Source: Arthrobacter celericrescens
Lineage (GTDB): Bacteria > Actinomycetota > Actinomycetes > Actinomycetales > Micrococcaceae
Assembly: GCF_003614925.1 (NCBI RefSeq)
Contig: NZ_QYLP01000097.1
Location: 1 to 64,000 of the forward strand
DNA: 64,000 nucleotides
Direction of reading: 5' to 3'
In this document: positions 40,869 through 49,560 of the stretch, piece by piece
Layout of the letters: every line of letters starts with the position of its first letter
Position numbering within the stretch: position 1 is the stretch's first letter
Made by a program: the position numbers and the translations under genes
Notes under the pieces: model-generated
The model's database searches: none
Seen by the model: the letters and a program-made list of their open reading frames with translations, nothing else
What the model was told of the DNA's origin: nothing

Positions 40869-43800
40869 TCACGGGACGCGCACTCGATAGTCGTCGAAGC
40901 GCACAGCCACGGGGATGTTCGTGGCCGATCCGGAGAGGTAGGCGATCAGGGCGGTGGTACCCACTGCCTGCAGCGTGGCGGTGTTGTCGGTGGTTGTCAG
41001 GTTCCAGGTTGCCGGCTCCGCGGCACCGTCCCGCCAGACCCTCGCACGGATGGTGGTGCCGGCGGGGGCGGGCTCGGTGACCTGGAGCCTGACCTGCACG
41101 GCGTCACCGGCGGCCAGGGTGAGGCCCGGAATGTTCGGTAGCAGGAGGTTGGTTTCGGTGTTTCCCGCGGTCCTGGTCAGGTAGAGCGTCGTGGCGCCGT
41201 TGGCCGCGATCTTCAGCTTGGCCCGGTAGTCCTCGGTTCCCACCCGTCGGCCGGTTACGCTCACGAAGGTGCCTCCGCCGTCGCCGACCTTGTCCAGGGA
41301 GACCTTGACCTGCACATCCGTCGCTGCCGCGCTGACCCCGTTCAGGCTGGCGGAGCGGGAGGCACCGGCGGTGCCCAGGAGCATGGTTCCAACGCCGCCG
41401 GCCACGTTGTAGTTCGCGGCACTGCCGGTGAGAGTCCAGGCACCACCGCTGTCCGCGCTGCCCCAGCCACCGGACACGGTCCGCCCGAAGGCGTCGGCAG
41501 CGAGCGGAGCCGCGGGCGGCGGATCCGTCACGGTCACCGCATGCGTCACCGCATCGGTGGCGCCGTCGTCGTCCGTGACGGTCAGGGTCACCTGGTAGGT
41601 GCCGGCCGTCGTGTAGGTGTGCGACGGCGCCTGGCCGGTGCCCGTGGTCGAGTCGCCGAACGTCCACGCGTAGCTGGCGATGGTGCCGTCGTTGTCCGTG
41701 GAACCGCCGGCGTTGAAGGACGCCGAAAGGTTGTTGACCGAGGACGTGAAGGCAGCCACCGGCGCCACGTTGGGCGTCGGGTTGCCGCCGGCCGTGGCGT
41801 TCAGCCGGTCGTAGCGCAGCACCGCGGGTACGTTGGTCGTGGAGCCGGAAACGTAGCTGACCAGTCCCACGCTGCCCGGGACTTCCAGGGCGTCCGTGTT
41901 GTCGCTCGCGGTGAGCTGCCACCCAGCGGGTTCGGCAGCGCTTGCCCGCCACACCTTGCCGCTGACGGCGGTGTTGTTGATGCCTTCCAGCTTCAGCCGG
42001 AGGACCAGCGGGTCGTTGGCCCCCGCCGTCAGCCCGGCGATGTTGACGGGCATGACGAGGTTGGTTTCCGCGCCGCCCACCACCTTGGTGAGGTACAGCG
42101 AGACGGCGCCGGTGCTGGCCACCTTGACCTTGGCCCGGTAATCGTTGCTGCCCACGTGCCGGCCGAGCAGGGAGGCGAAGTAGCCCCCGCCGTTGGCGAC
42201 CTTGTCCGCGGACACTTCCACCCGCGCGTCGACATCTGCCGTGGACACCGAGTTCAGCAGGGCGCTGCGGCTTTGGCCGGCCGTGCCGACGGTCATGGCT
42301 CCGCTGCCGTTGTTCACCGCGAAGTTGCTGTTGCCGCCTGCGATGGTCCAGGCCCCGCCGGTATCGGCGGCGCCCCAGGCCCCGGTGGCGGTCCGGCCGA
42401 AGGCGTCAGCGGCAAGGACGGTGTCCGCCGGCGGCGCCGTCGTGGTGACGGTCTGCGTCACCGAATCGGTGGCGCCGTCGTCGTCCGTGACGGTCAGGGT
42501 CACCTGGTAGTCGCCGGCAGCCGCGTAAGTGTGCGACGGCGTCGAGATGGCGGCGGTGCTGCCGTCTCCGAAGGTCCACGCGTAGGACGCGATGGTACCG
42601 TCCGGGTCATCGGACCCGGTGCCGTTGAAGGCTACCGCAAGGTTGGTGGCCGTCGAGGTGAACGCCGCCACCGGCGGCTGGTTGGGCGGCGGCGCGGTCA
42701 CAGTCACCGCATGGGTCACGGAGTTGGTGATGCCGGTGTTGTCAGTGACGGTCAGCTGCACGTTGTACGTGCCGCCGGCGGCGTACGTGTGCTGGGCCGT
42801 CACGCCGGTGCCGGTTCCGCCGTCGCCGAAATTCCAGGCGTAGGCGCTGATCGGTCCGTTGGCGTCCGACGAGGTGGTGCCGTCGACATCCACGGTCAGC
42901 CCGTTGGTGCTCGAGGTGAACCGTGCCACCGGAGGGGCCGGAGGGGCGATCACGGTACGCCCGGAGGCCACGTAGTGCGCCTGCACCCGGGACAGCGGCA
43001 GGACGGTCGGATAGATGGCCACCTCGTCGACCTGGCCGTTCAGGTACCGGCTGGTGGGACGCTGGGTCCAGTTCCCCAGGTTGTCGCCGCCGATCCGCCA
43101 GTAGGCGTCGATCGGCCGCGCCGTGGTCACATCGGTCCGGCTGGCCTGCAGCACGCCGTCGACGAACAACTGCATCCCGTTCGGTCCCAGGGTGGACACC
43201 ACATGGTGCCACTGGTTGTTGTTGTAGCTCGCCGCGGTGTTGATGGTCTGGCGGATGCCGTCCTGCTGGACACCGAAGTAGAGGCGGCCGAGGTTGGACA
43301 TGTAGACCACCCGGTCGTAGTCCGAAGACACGCCGCTCTGGCTGTTGCCGTAGCCGATGATCCCGCCGCCGCTGAGGGTGTTGGTGCGGAACCAGGCTTC
43401 GGTGCTGAAGACGTTAGGCCGCTTCGCCAGCGTGGGGTTGAAAGCCACGCCGGAGGTGGTGCCGTTGAAGGCGGCAGCCGTGTTGGACTCGCCGGTCACG
43501 GCTCCGGCGGCGCCGAAGGTCACGCCGGGCATGATTCCGAGGTCGTCCTTGCCGGCCAGGTCCACGCCGGTGCTGCCGGAGGCCTCACCGAGCCGCCAGA
43601 AGTTGGCCGGACTGTCGGCCAGCACGGAGGCGGCATACCCGCTCGACGGCGGCGACTCACCGGTGGCGGTGATGGTCACCGTGTCGCTGCGGGCCTCGTT
43701 GCCGAAGGGGTCGCGGGTGTAAACCCGGTACTTGTACTCCTGGCCCGGTACCAGCCCGGTGTCCAGGAAGGTCATCCCGGGCCGGTCCCAGAACGTCGAG

Positions 43801-45347
43801 GCCTGCTGGACGGTGCTGATGACATTGCTGTCCCGCAGCACCTGGTAGGTGAGGTTCGTGTTGTCCTGGTCCCAGTTGGCCTGCCAGCGCACCCGTACCT
43901 GCCCGGCTGCCGGGGTGGACAGGGTGGGGTTCAGGTTGGTGCCGTCCACGCGCGGACCGCGCAGGTTCGGTGCGATGCTGCTCTTGGCGTACCGGGTGAG
44001 GCCCTGTTGGGGCTGGTTGTTGACGATGGTGAACTCGCCGGCCATGGCCACGTAGTCGGCGTTGCTGGCCATGGTCCACGGACCTTGGTCCTGCCCGGTG
44101 AAGGAGCCGGCGTCCAGGATCGGGAACCAGTTGAGCAGGGACGGCCGGGGCGTGCCCGCGAAGTTCGTGTAGCCGTAGGTTTCCTGGGTGAGGACCCCGG
44201 TGGCTGCCTTGCTGAAGGCCAGGCCGCGGTTGAACTGCCAGGGCTGGGTCTGCGGGAAGCCGCCGGCGTTGCCGCAGTAGTGGGCGTGCCCGGCCAGGTA
44301 CAGGGCGTCGCCCATCGGCGTGATCGAGTAGGTGTCGCCGTGGCAGTCCTCGATCCACTTGGTGGCGTTGTCCGACCAGTTCACCGAGAACATGCCTTCC
44401 AGCGTGCTGGTGCGGCCGAAGGTGTAGCCGGCGCCATACACGTTGGTGCCGTCCGTGGCCAGGGTGGTGATGGACCCGGTGGTGCCGCCGTTACGGACAA
44501 TGTTGTTGATCGGGAAGGCCTGGTTCAGGCCCGTGTTGGTATCCACCCGGCCGAGGCCGAAGCCCGGGTTGGAGGATCCGTTCAGCGTGGTGAAGGCACC
44601 GCCCACCACCATGCTGAGCCTGTCGGGCGCCAGGGCCAGGGCGTTGACCCGCCCGCCCGCGGCCACCGGGTTCCACGGCAGCAGCGCGGCGTTGGCGGCG
44701 GTGACGGCAGCGAGCCGGCCGCGGCTGACCGAGCCGACCGCGTCGAAGAGGCCGCCGAAGTACACGGTGTCCGCCGTCGCAACGATGGTGCGGACCGACG
44801 CGGACGGTTTGGGCAGGAAGCTGGTAATGATGGCGCCGTTGCTTGGGTTCAGGGCCACGAGCCGCCACACGGTGGAACCGTTAACGTTTGTGAAGGAGCC
44901 GCCGGCATAGAGCCGGGAGCCGTCGGGCGAAGCGGCGAGCGCCGTGACTTCGCCGTTGGTGGTGGGCGCGAAGGAGCCGATCAGCTCGCCGGTGGTGAGG
45001 TTGTAGGCGAGCAGGTTGCTGCGGGCCACGCCGGTGCCGGGTGCGGCGCCAGAGGGCCTGGCCTCGGTGAAGTTGCCGCCCACGTACACGGTGTTGCCGA
45101 TGATCACCTGCGCCCAGGCCACACCGTTGATCTGCGCGGTGGGCAGGCCGTCAGCGGCAACCGTGACCGGTGTGGCGGGGTCGTTGGGATTGCTGGGAGC
45201 AGTGTCAGCCCTGGCGGGAACCGTTCCCAGGACGGTCAGCGATACCGCCGTCGCCAGGCCCAGCAGGGCCGCGACGACGCGCTTCGGGACGACCATCTGT
45301 CCCGGGCGGTGCCTGCCTGGCGACCCGGGTTCTCGCATAATACGCAT
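40869..45347 (-). CDS. Giant secreted beta-propeller/LamG/PKD protein
   Basis: 1492 residues. ATG 45347 has GGAGAGAA upstream; ATG 45296 is an alternative with a poor ribosome site. A Sec signal is visible (VVAALLGLATAVSLTVLGTVPARA). Parts, in rough order: propeller about 85-470; fibronectin-III-like about 480-590; LamG-like about 600-815 (SPANFWRLGEASGSTGVD, then QLFVDGVLQASRTD); two PKD about 820-985; a beta-sandwich about 990-1200 (LAADAFGRTATGAWG); a third PKD about 1205-1285; and a second sandwich about 1287-1492. The last module is also present at the end of the 37937 protein. No covalent anchor seen. Likely adhesin or glycan-binding surface protein. Its 5' end overlaps the end of the upstream glycosyltransferase by 143 bases. 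Confidence 0.8.
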   Translation of the reverse strand: MRIMREPGSPGRHRPGQMVVPKRVVAALLGLATAVSLTVLGTVPARADTAPSNPNDPATPVTVAADGLPTAQINGVAWAQVIIGNTVYVGGNFTEARPSGAAPGTGVARSNLLAYNLTTGELIGSFAPTTNGEVTALAASPDGSRLYAGGSFTNVNGSTVWRLVALNPSNGAIITSFLPKPSASVRTIVATADTVYFGGLFDAVGSVSRGRLAAVTAANAALLPWNPVAAGGRVNALALAPDRLSMVVGGAFTTLNGSSNPGFGLGRVDTNTGLNQAFPINNIVRNGGTTGSITTLATDGTNVYGAGYTFGRTSTLEGMFSVNWSDNATKWIEDCHGDTYSITPMGDALYLAGHAHYCGNAGGFPQTQPWQFNRGLAFSKAATGVLTQETYGYTNFAGTPRPSLLNWFPILDAGSFTGQDQGPWTMASNADYVAMAGEFTIVNNQPQQGLTRYAKSSIAPNLRGPRVDGTNLNPTLSTPAAGQVRVRWQANWDQDNTNLTYQVLRDSNVISTVQQASTFWDRPGMTFLDTGLVPGQEYKYRVYTRDPFGNEARSDTVTITATGESPPSSGYAASVLADSPANFWRLGEASGSTGVDLAGKDDLGIMPGVTFGAAGAVTGESNTAAAFNGTTSGVAFNPTLAKRPNVFSTEAWFRTNTLSGGGIIGYGNSQSGVSSDYDRVVYMSNLGRLYFGVQQDGIRQTINTAASYNNNQWHHVVSTLGPNGMQLFVDGVLQASRTDVTTARPIDAYWRIGGDNLGNWTQRPTSRYLNGQVDEVAIYPTVLPLSRVQAHYVASGRTVIAPPAPPVARFTSSTNGLTVDVDGTTSSDANGPISAYAWNFGDGGTGTGVTAQHTYAAGGTYNVQLTVTDNTGITNSVTHAVTVTAPPPNQPPVAAFTSTATNLAVAFNGTGSDDPDGTIASYAWTFGDGSTAAISTPSHTYAAAGDYQVTLTVTDDDGATDSVTQTVTTTAPPADTVLAADAFGRTATGAWGAADTGGAWTIAGGNSNFAVNNGSGAMTVGTAGQSRSALLNSVSTADVDARVEVSADKVANGGGYFASLLGRHVGSNDYRAKVKVASTGAVSLYLTKVVGGAETNLVMPVNIAGLTAGANDPLVLRLKLEGINNTAVSGKVWRASAAEPAGWQLTASDNTDALEVPGSVGLVSYVSGSTTNVPAVLRYDRLNATAGGNPTPNVAPVAAFTSSVNNLSASFNAGGSTDNDGTIASYAWTFGDSTTGTGQAPSHTYTTAGTYQVTLTVTDDDGATDAVTHAVTVTDPPPAAPLAADAFGRTVSGGWGSADSGGAWTLTGSAANYNVAGGVGTMLLGTAGASRSASLNGVSAAATDVQVKVSLDKVGDGGGTFVSVTGRRVGTEDYRAKLKIAANGATTLYLTRTAGNTETNLLLPNIPGLTLAAGDAVQVRLQVTEPAPAGTTIRARVWRDGAAEPATWNLTTTDNTATLQAVGTTALIAYLSGSATNIPVAVRFDDYRVRVP

Positions 45348-46302
45348 CGTTCTCTCCGTCCAAGAGATACTTTGTTGGGCCTGTTGCTGCCTGGCCTGCC
45401 GCCAGAACGTCGATGTCCGCATACGAGTACAGCCCGCGGATCCAGTGGTCGTTCCGGTGCTGGTCGACATTGATCTCGTTCAAGGGCGTGTGCTGGCTGC
45501 CGGGGATCATGGGGAAGTGCCGCGGGATCCTGTCCACTTGCCGCACGGGGATGCCCGCGCGCAGGGCCACCCAATGCAGCCAGATGTCGTCCGCGCCGGG
45601 GCACACGTCCATGAAGAGGATTCCCCGGTGCCGCAGTTCCCGCAGCATGGCCGGCGGATAGATGACTCCGGAGACACCCAGGGCAAAGTTGTTGAAGGCC
45701 GGCTTCGTGTCGTTCCGGCGTCCCCAGGCCTGGTACTGGGTGATGCTGCCGTTGTTGACCCCTATGGTGCTCACCCAGTGGCCATGGATCATGTCCGGGT
45801 GGGCCACGTTCGCTTCCAGCAGGACCCGCAGCCAGCCGGCAGGGTAGATGATGTCGTCATCCGCTGTCACCAGGGGGTAGCCTTCCAGTTCCGGAGCCGA
45901 AACGTACGGGTAGTACTTGGTGTGCGGGCCATAGCTGTTGCTGAGCCGGACCTCCACGCCGCGGCGGCGGAGCCTGCGCAGCGCTGCGGGCTCGGTGTCC
46001 ATCAGGCGCGGGTCATCCAGCCAGAGGATCAGCCGCCGCGGCCGGATCTCGCCGCGGGCGATCGACTCCAGGGCGACGGCGACCGTGCGGATCCGTGCAC
46101 CGTAGGTGGTCATGGACACCACGACGTCGGCGGTGCCGGTGGCGCTGCTGCGCACCAGGAGGTTGCGCAGCAGCAGCAGGGCCTTGCCCGCGTGCGCGCC
46201 GAGGCGCTTGGACACCTTGCGGACCCGGCGTGCTGCCTTCCTCGCCGGTTCGGGAAGGTGGGCCGGCCGGTGGTGTGCCGGCCGGGTAATGGTGCCGGTC
46301 AT
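45205..46302 (-). CDS. Glycosyltransferase, family-2-like
   Basis: 365 residues. The core has VVVSMTTYGARIRTVAVALE, ILWLDDP and VTADDDIIYPAGWL (DXD-like), then GADDIWLHWVALRAG, a pattern of surface-polysaccharide glycosyltransferases. It starts with a basic, amphipathic region (about 1-45: RKAARRVRKVSKRLG). The last 50 residues, from about residue 318 (the overlap covers 47 codons), are read through the start region of the 1492-residue gene in another frame and are Gly/Arg-rich, so the functional domain probably ends near residue 315. Its ATG overlaps the stop of the gene before it (ATGA). Confidence 0.75.
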   Translation of the reverse strand: MTGTITRPAHHRPAHLPEPARKAARRVRKVSKRLGAHAGKALLLLRNLLVRSSATGTADVVVSMTTYGARIRTVAVALESIARGEIRPRRLILWLDDPRLMDTEPAALRRLRRRGVEVRLSNSYGPHTKYYPYVSAPELEGYPLVTADDDIIYPAGWLRVLLEANVAHPDMIHGHWVSTIGVNNGSITQYQAWGRRNDTKPAFNNFALGVSGVIYPPAMLRELRHRGILFMDVCPGADDIWLHWVALRAGIPVRQVDRIPRHFPMIPGSQHTPLNEINVDQHRNDHWIRGLYSYADIDVLAAGQAATGPTKYLLDGENDAYYARTRVARQAPPGTDGRPEARRRGPAGPGDGGIADRPGNGSRQG

Positions 46303-47072
46303 TGCGGGGCCTGCCCTTCAAACACTGCGATGGGGGTGAGCGCATCGAGGCTGAAGTAGATCCGGACGTCGGCACGCTGGTCCTTGGGCACCCCGAACAC
46401 CACGGTGCTTGAGGCGCTGGCCCGGGCGGCGACCGTCAGCGGGAACTCCGTGGCTCCCGGGCCGCTCAGGGAGCTTGCCGGTGCGTTGTCCTTGCCGTAC
46501 GTGACGGTGACCAGGGAAGTGCCGAGCTTCAGGGCGGCCGCGGTGCCGTTGGTGACCGTCACCTTGAAGCGCAGTGCGGGCCCGGCGATCTCACCGATGC
46601 CGGTGGCCTCCCCGTCCACCGCCTGCAATTCGGTGATGGCCGCGGTGATGCCGCTCTTGACTGTCTTCTTCTCCGTCAGGGGCACGGCGGGCGCCACGGG
46701 CTGTGCGATGGTGGCCAGTTCCTGCTCGGTCTTGTTCTTGCGGTCCACCGGGGCCGGGTCCTTCCCCGGCGCGGTGCTCTGGGCGGTGGGTGCCGCGGAC
46801 GGGCTGGGCGTTCCCGACGGCGGTGCTGCCGCCGTCGCGGTTCCATCCGGCGTCGGGGTCCCGCCAAGCGTTGGGCTCCCGGTGCCGTCGGGGACGGTTG
46901 CCGCTGAGGGCGCGCCGCCGGTTGGTCCCGGCTGGTTGGCAGCCCAGACGACAACGACGGCACCGGGAAGTGCGAGGGCGGCCACCAACAGGGCCGCTCG
47001 AAGCCGTGGCCCGGCACGCCGGGCGGCTCCGTTTCCGGGCGCGGGCCCGGAAGGTGAGGTGTTCTTCATCAT
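46299..47072 (-). CDS. Membrane-anchored stalk protein with DUF4352-like domain
   Basis: 257 residues. A short basic N-terminus is followed by one helix (about 27-44: LRAALLVAALALPGAVVVVW), then a Pro/Thr/Ser-rich stalk (about 50-110), and a C-terminal beta domain (about 125-257) with LRFKVTVTNGTAAALKLGTSLVTVTYG that resembles DUF4352-type folds. Probably a membrane-anchored extracellular protein. The start was set at the ATG (47072) that overlaps the upstream stop by four bases. I assign no function; it may interact with the polymer or help its assembly. Confidence 0.65.
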   Translation of the reverse strand: MMKNTSPSGPAPGNGAARRAGPRLRAALLVAALALPGAVVVVWAANQPGPTGGAPSAATVPDGTGSPTLGGTPTPDGTATAAAPPSGTPSPSAAPTAQSTAPGKDPAPVDRKNKTEQELATIAQPVAPAVPLTEKKTVKSGITAAITELQAVDGEATGIGEIAGPALRFKVTVTNGTAAALKLGTSLVTVTYGKDNAPASSLSGPGATEFPLTVAARASASSTVVFGVPKDQRADVRIYFSLDALTPIAVFEGQAPQ

Positions 47073-47887
47073 TGACCCCCAGGATCCGATGGAGTGTCCG
47101 GGACGGCCTCCCGGAGGTGTCTTCCACGCGGCGCATCGGGGAGCACGGAAAGCTCCCGGAACCATTTGACGGACGCCAAGACCAGGAACGCCGCCGTCGC
47201 CGCAACTATCACGGTGTACACAGTCATGAACACCGGCACTGCCCCGTAGAGCACAAAGACCCAGCACAACAGTCCGTAGTCCATGGGCACCACCATGACG
47301 GAGCGCACCCAGGAGGGCCGGAGGGAATCGTCGGCCGATGATTCGACACCGCGCTGCCGGCGCAGCTGTTCGGTGAGGATCATGCTGAAGAACAGCACCG
47401 CGCAGACCACCGCCGCGGAAAGCGGCACCAGCAGCACAGGGAGCGGAACGGCGTCGAAGCGGTACAGTCCCACCACCAGGGCGAGCGGGAGCAGGGACGT
47501 CTTGACCGAGTCCACGATGTGGTCAAGCCACTCCCCTGCCGGGGATCCGGTCCGCGTGAGGCGGGCAAGCTGCCCGTCCGCTGAATCCAGGGCATAGCCG
47601 GTGGCGAGGAGGAGCGCCACCGCCACGCCTAGCCACAGGGACGGGGGGAACAGGATAAGCAGCGCGATCCCGGTGAAGGTGAACACGGCGCTGATCCCTG
47701 TGACGGCGTTCGGCGTGAGCCCGGCCGCGTACGCCATGGCCGCGAAGTAGCGGCCCAGCCGGCGGTTGATGTAGCGGGAGTAGGCCGGCGCGCTGCGCGC
47801 GGCCTTCTTCTGTGCCCCGCCCAGGCGGACGAGCGCACTGCGGAACGCCGGGAAATTCACGACGCCGGAGGCCGCCTTCACGCTCAC
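47069..47887 (-). CDS. CDP-alcohol phosphatidyltransferase family protein
   Basis: 272 residues. The complete family signature is present: D101, D104, G105, A108, R109, G118, D122 and D126 (DSADGQLAR then GEWLDHIVD), with six or so hydrophobic helices. Such enzymes transfer the phospho-alcohol of a CDP-activated alcohol to a hydroxyl acceptor, forming phospholipids or phospho-glycan modifications. GTG start overlaps the preceding stop (GTGA). The TagD-like cytidylyltransferase two genes upstream would supply a CDP-alcohol. Acceptor unknown: a lipid or the polysaccharide itself. Confidence 0.85.
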   Translation of the reverse strand: MSVKAASGVVNFPAFRSALVRLGGAQKKAARSAPAYSRYINRRLGRYFAAMAYAAGLTPNAVTGISAVFTFTGIALLILFPPSLWLGVAVALLLATGYALDSADGQLARLTRTGSPAGEWLDHIVDSVKTSLLPLALVVGLYRFDAVPLPVLLVPLSAAVVCAVLFFSMILTEQLRRQRGVESSADDSLRPSWVRSVMVVPMDYGLLCWVFVLYGAVPVFMTVYTVIVAATAAFLVLASVKWFRELSVLPDAPRGRHLREAVPDTPSDPGGQ

Positions 47888-49074
47888 CGCACCACCCTCG
47901 CTGTTCGTTGGTCCGCTGTTTCGTTCTTGGAGCCAGCCCGGCGGGCGGGTCGCTTGTTGCGCTTCGCGGCCAGGTCCAGGCACAGCTGCTCATAACCGTC
48001 CGCCACCGTGTCCCAGTCGTAGCGGCGGGCAAACGCACGGGCGAGCTCGCCCCGTTCAGCGAGCCCTTCGCCGCTTTCGGCCTCCTCGGCGAGCGCCGCC
48101 ACGTCGTCCGGGCTGTTGAAGTAGCGCCCGGCGGTGGAGAGCACCTCGCGGTTGAACCCGACGTCGTAGGCGTTGGTGGCCGTGCCGGACCCGATGGCGC
48201 GCAGCAGGGAGGGGTTCGTTCCGCCCACCGAGTGCCCGTGCCAGTAGATCCGTGCGTTGGCGTAGAGCTGGTCCAGGAGTTCCTGGTCCCACACGCCGCC
48301 GACGAAGCGGACGCGTTCGTCGCCGAGTGCGTGGACCGTCCGGGTGTACTCGTCCGAGTACGGGGCCGAACCCACCACCACCAGCGGCGTCCGCGCGGCG
48401 CTGCGGACGTAGCCGTCCACGATCACGTGCACATGGTTTTCCGGTTCGAAACGCGCCACCACCAGGTGGTAGCCCTGCGGATCCAGGCCCAACCCGGCCA
48501 GCTTCGCGGACTCCCCCGTTGGCTGGATCGGGGCGCCGTACGCGAGGTAGACGGTGTCGGCGTCGAACTTTTCCCGGTAGTAGTCCTGGATGCCGATCGC
48601 ATCGGCGATCAGCAGGTCCGAGCACCGGACGGCGAGCGCCTCCATCCGGAGGTAGTACTTCCGGCCCGCCGGGCCCCACTTGGCGCGCTTCCACTCCAGC
48701 CCGTCCACGTGGGTAGCCACCGGGATGCCGGCGGCACGGATCAGGGGCAGGAAGGGCGCGTTGGCGGCATTGAAGACGATCGCGGCGTCACTGCGGCGCC
48801 GCAGCTGCCCGGCCACCAGGTGCGCGACCGAGAGCCCGGTGTGGCTGAGGGTTTCCAGCGTCCGCTTGCGCAGCGCCGGCAGGAAGACCAGCTTCATGCC
48901 CAGGTACTCGCGGGGATCCTCGTCCGGGTTGCCGTTGCTGTGCCGGCAATACACGGTGACCTCGTGGCCGCGGGCGGCGAGGCGCTTGCCGATCTCCTCG
49001 ATGGCCGTCTCGAAGCCGCCGTACCGGGCCGGAACCCCGCGGGTTCCGAGCATCGCGATCCGCAGTCCGGTCAT
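47884..49074 (-). CDS. Glycosyltransferase, GT4 type with DUF1972
   Basis: 396 residues. The N-terminal GTRGVPARYGGFETAIEEIGKRLAARGHEVTVYCR is the DUF1972 signature common to rhamnosyl- and other surface-polysaccharide transferases; the C-terminal half has the GT4 donor site with HLVVARFEPENHV, SVGGTNPSLLRAIGSG and RRYDWDTVADGYEQL. It probably extends the lipid-linked unit. Stop overlaps the next GTG by four bases and its start overlaps the TagD-like stop (ATGA). Confidence 0.85.
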   Translation of the reverse strand: MTGLRIAMLGTRGVPARYGGFETAIEEIGKRLAARGHEVTVYCRHSNGNPDEDPREYLGMKLVFLPALRKRTLETLSHTGLSVAHLVAGQLRRRSDAAIVFNAANAPFLPLIRAAGIPVATHVDGLEWKRAKWGPAGRKYYLRMEALAVRCSDLLIADAIGIQDYYREKFDADTVYLAYGAPIQPTGESAKLAGLGLDPQGYHLVVARFEPENHVHVIVDGYVRSAARTPLVVVGSAPYSDEYTRTVHALGDERVRFVGGVWDQELLDQLYANARIYWHGHSVGGTNPSLLRAIGSGTATNAYDVGFNREVLSTAGRYFNSPDDVAALAEEAESGEGLAERGELARAFARRYDWDTVADGYEQLCLDLAAKRNKRPARRAGSKNETADQRTARVVR

Positions 49075-49526
49075 GGCCGGCTCCCGGCGATCCGCCGTTC
49101 GGGCTGCTCACCGATCATTTCCAGGGCCGCCCGCAGGGTGGAACTGGAGGTGTGCACGGTGTACGGGAAGTACACCACTTCGACGCCGACCTTCGCGAAC
49201 GCTTCTTCGAGCCGGAGCCCCTCGGGGGTGCCTTTCCAGTCATCGCCCTTGAAGAAAAGGTTGAAGTGCAGCTCTTCCCAGACCTGGAGCTTGTCCGGCA
49301 CGGTCTCGGCGAAGGCCATGTCCACATAGCCGATGTTCCGGACGATTTCGATCCGCTCGGCGAGCGGAATCACGGCGGCCCGGCCGCGGACGAGTTCGAG
49401 CATCTCGTCGGACACGACGCCGGCAATCAGGTAGTCGCAGCGGCTCCTGGCGTGCTTGAGGATGTTCAGGTGGCCCACGTGGAACAAGTCGAAGGCGCCT
49501 GGCGCGTATCCGATTCTGAGACCCAT
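49071..49526 (-). CDS. TagD-like CTP:alcohol-phosphate cytidylyltransferase
   Basis: 151 residues. The nucleotidyltransferase signature HVGH is at 16-19 (AFDLFHVGHL), and FKGDDWKGTPEG lies in the usual place. The C-terminal signature RTEGISTT of glycerol-3-phosphate cytidylyltransferases is replaced by YTVHTSSSTLR. It makes a CDP-alcohol, most simply CDP-glycerol, but ribitol or another alcohol cannot be excluded. Coupled by ATGA overlap to the glycosyltransferase and close to the CDP-alcohol transferase, implying one pathway. Confidence 0.8.
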   Translation of the reverse strand: MGLRIGYAPGAFDLFHVGHLNILKHARSRCDYLIAGVVSDEMLELVRGRAAVIPLAERIEIVRNIGYVDMAFAETVPDKLQVWEELHFNLFFKGDDWKGTPEGLRLEEAFAKVGVEVVYFPYTVHTSSSTLRAALEMIGEQPERRIAGSRP

Positions 49527-49560
49527 GATGCAAACACCCCTTCCGGTGCGCGGTGTTCCG

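Noticed and set aside
45205..45347. Frameshift that would end the glycosyltransferase earlier
   Set aside because: Both frames are intact and the giant gene has its own ribosome site; a sequencing error cannot be excluded but is not required.
41541..45473. 1310-residue + frame opposite the giant PKD gene
   Set aside because: Gly/Arg/Val repeats are the mirror of PKD and propeller codons; not a gene.
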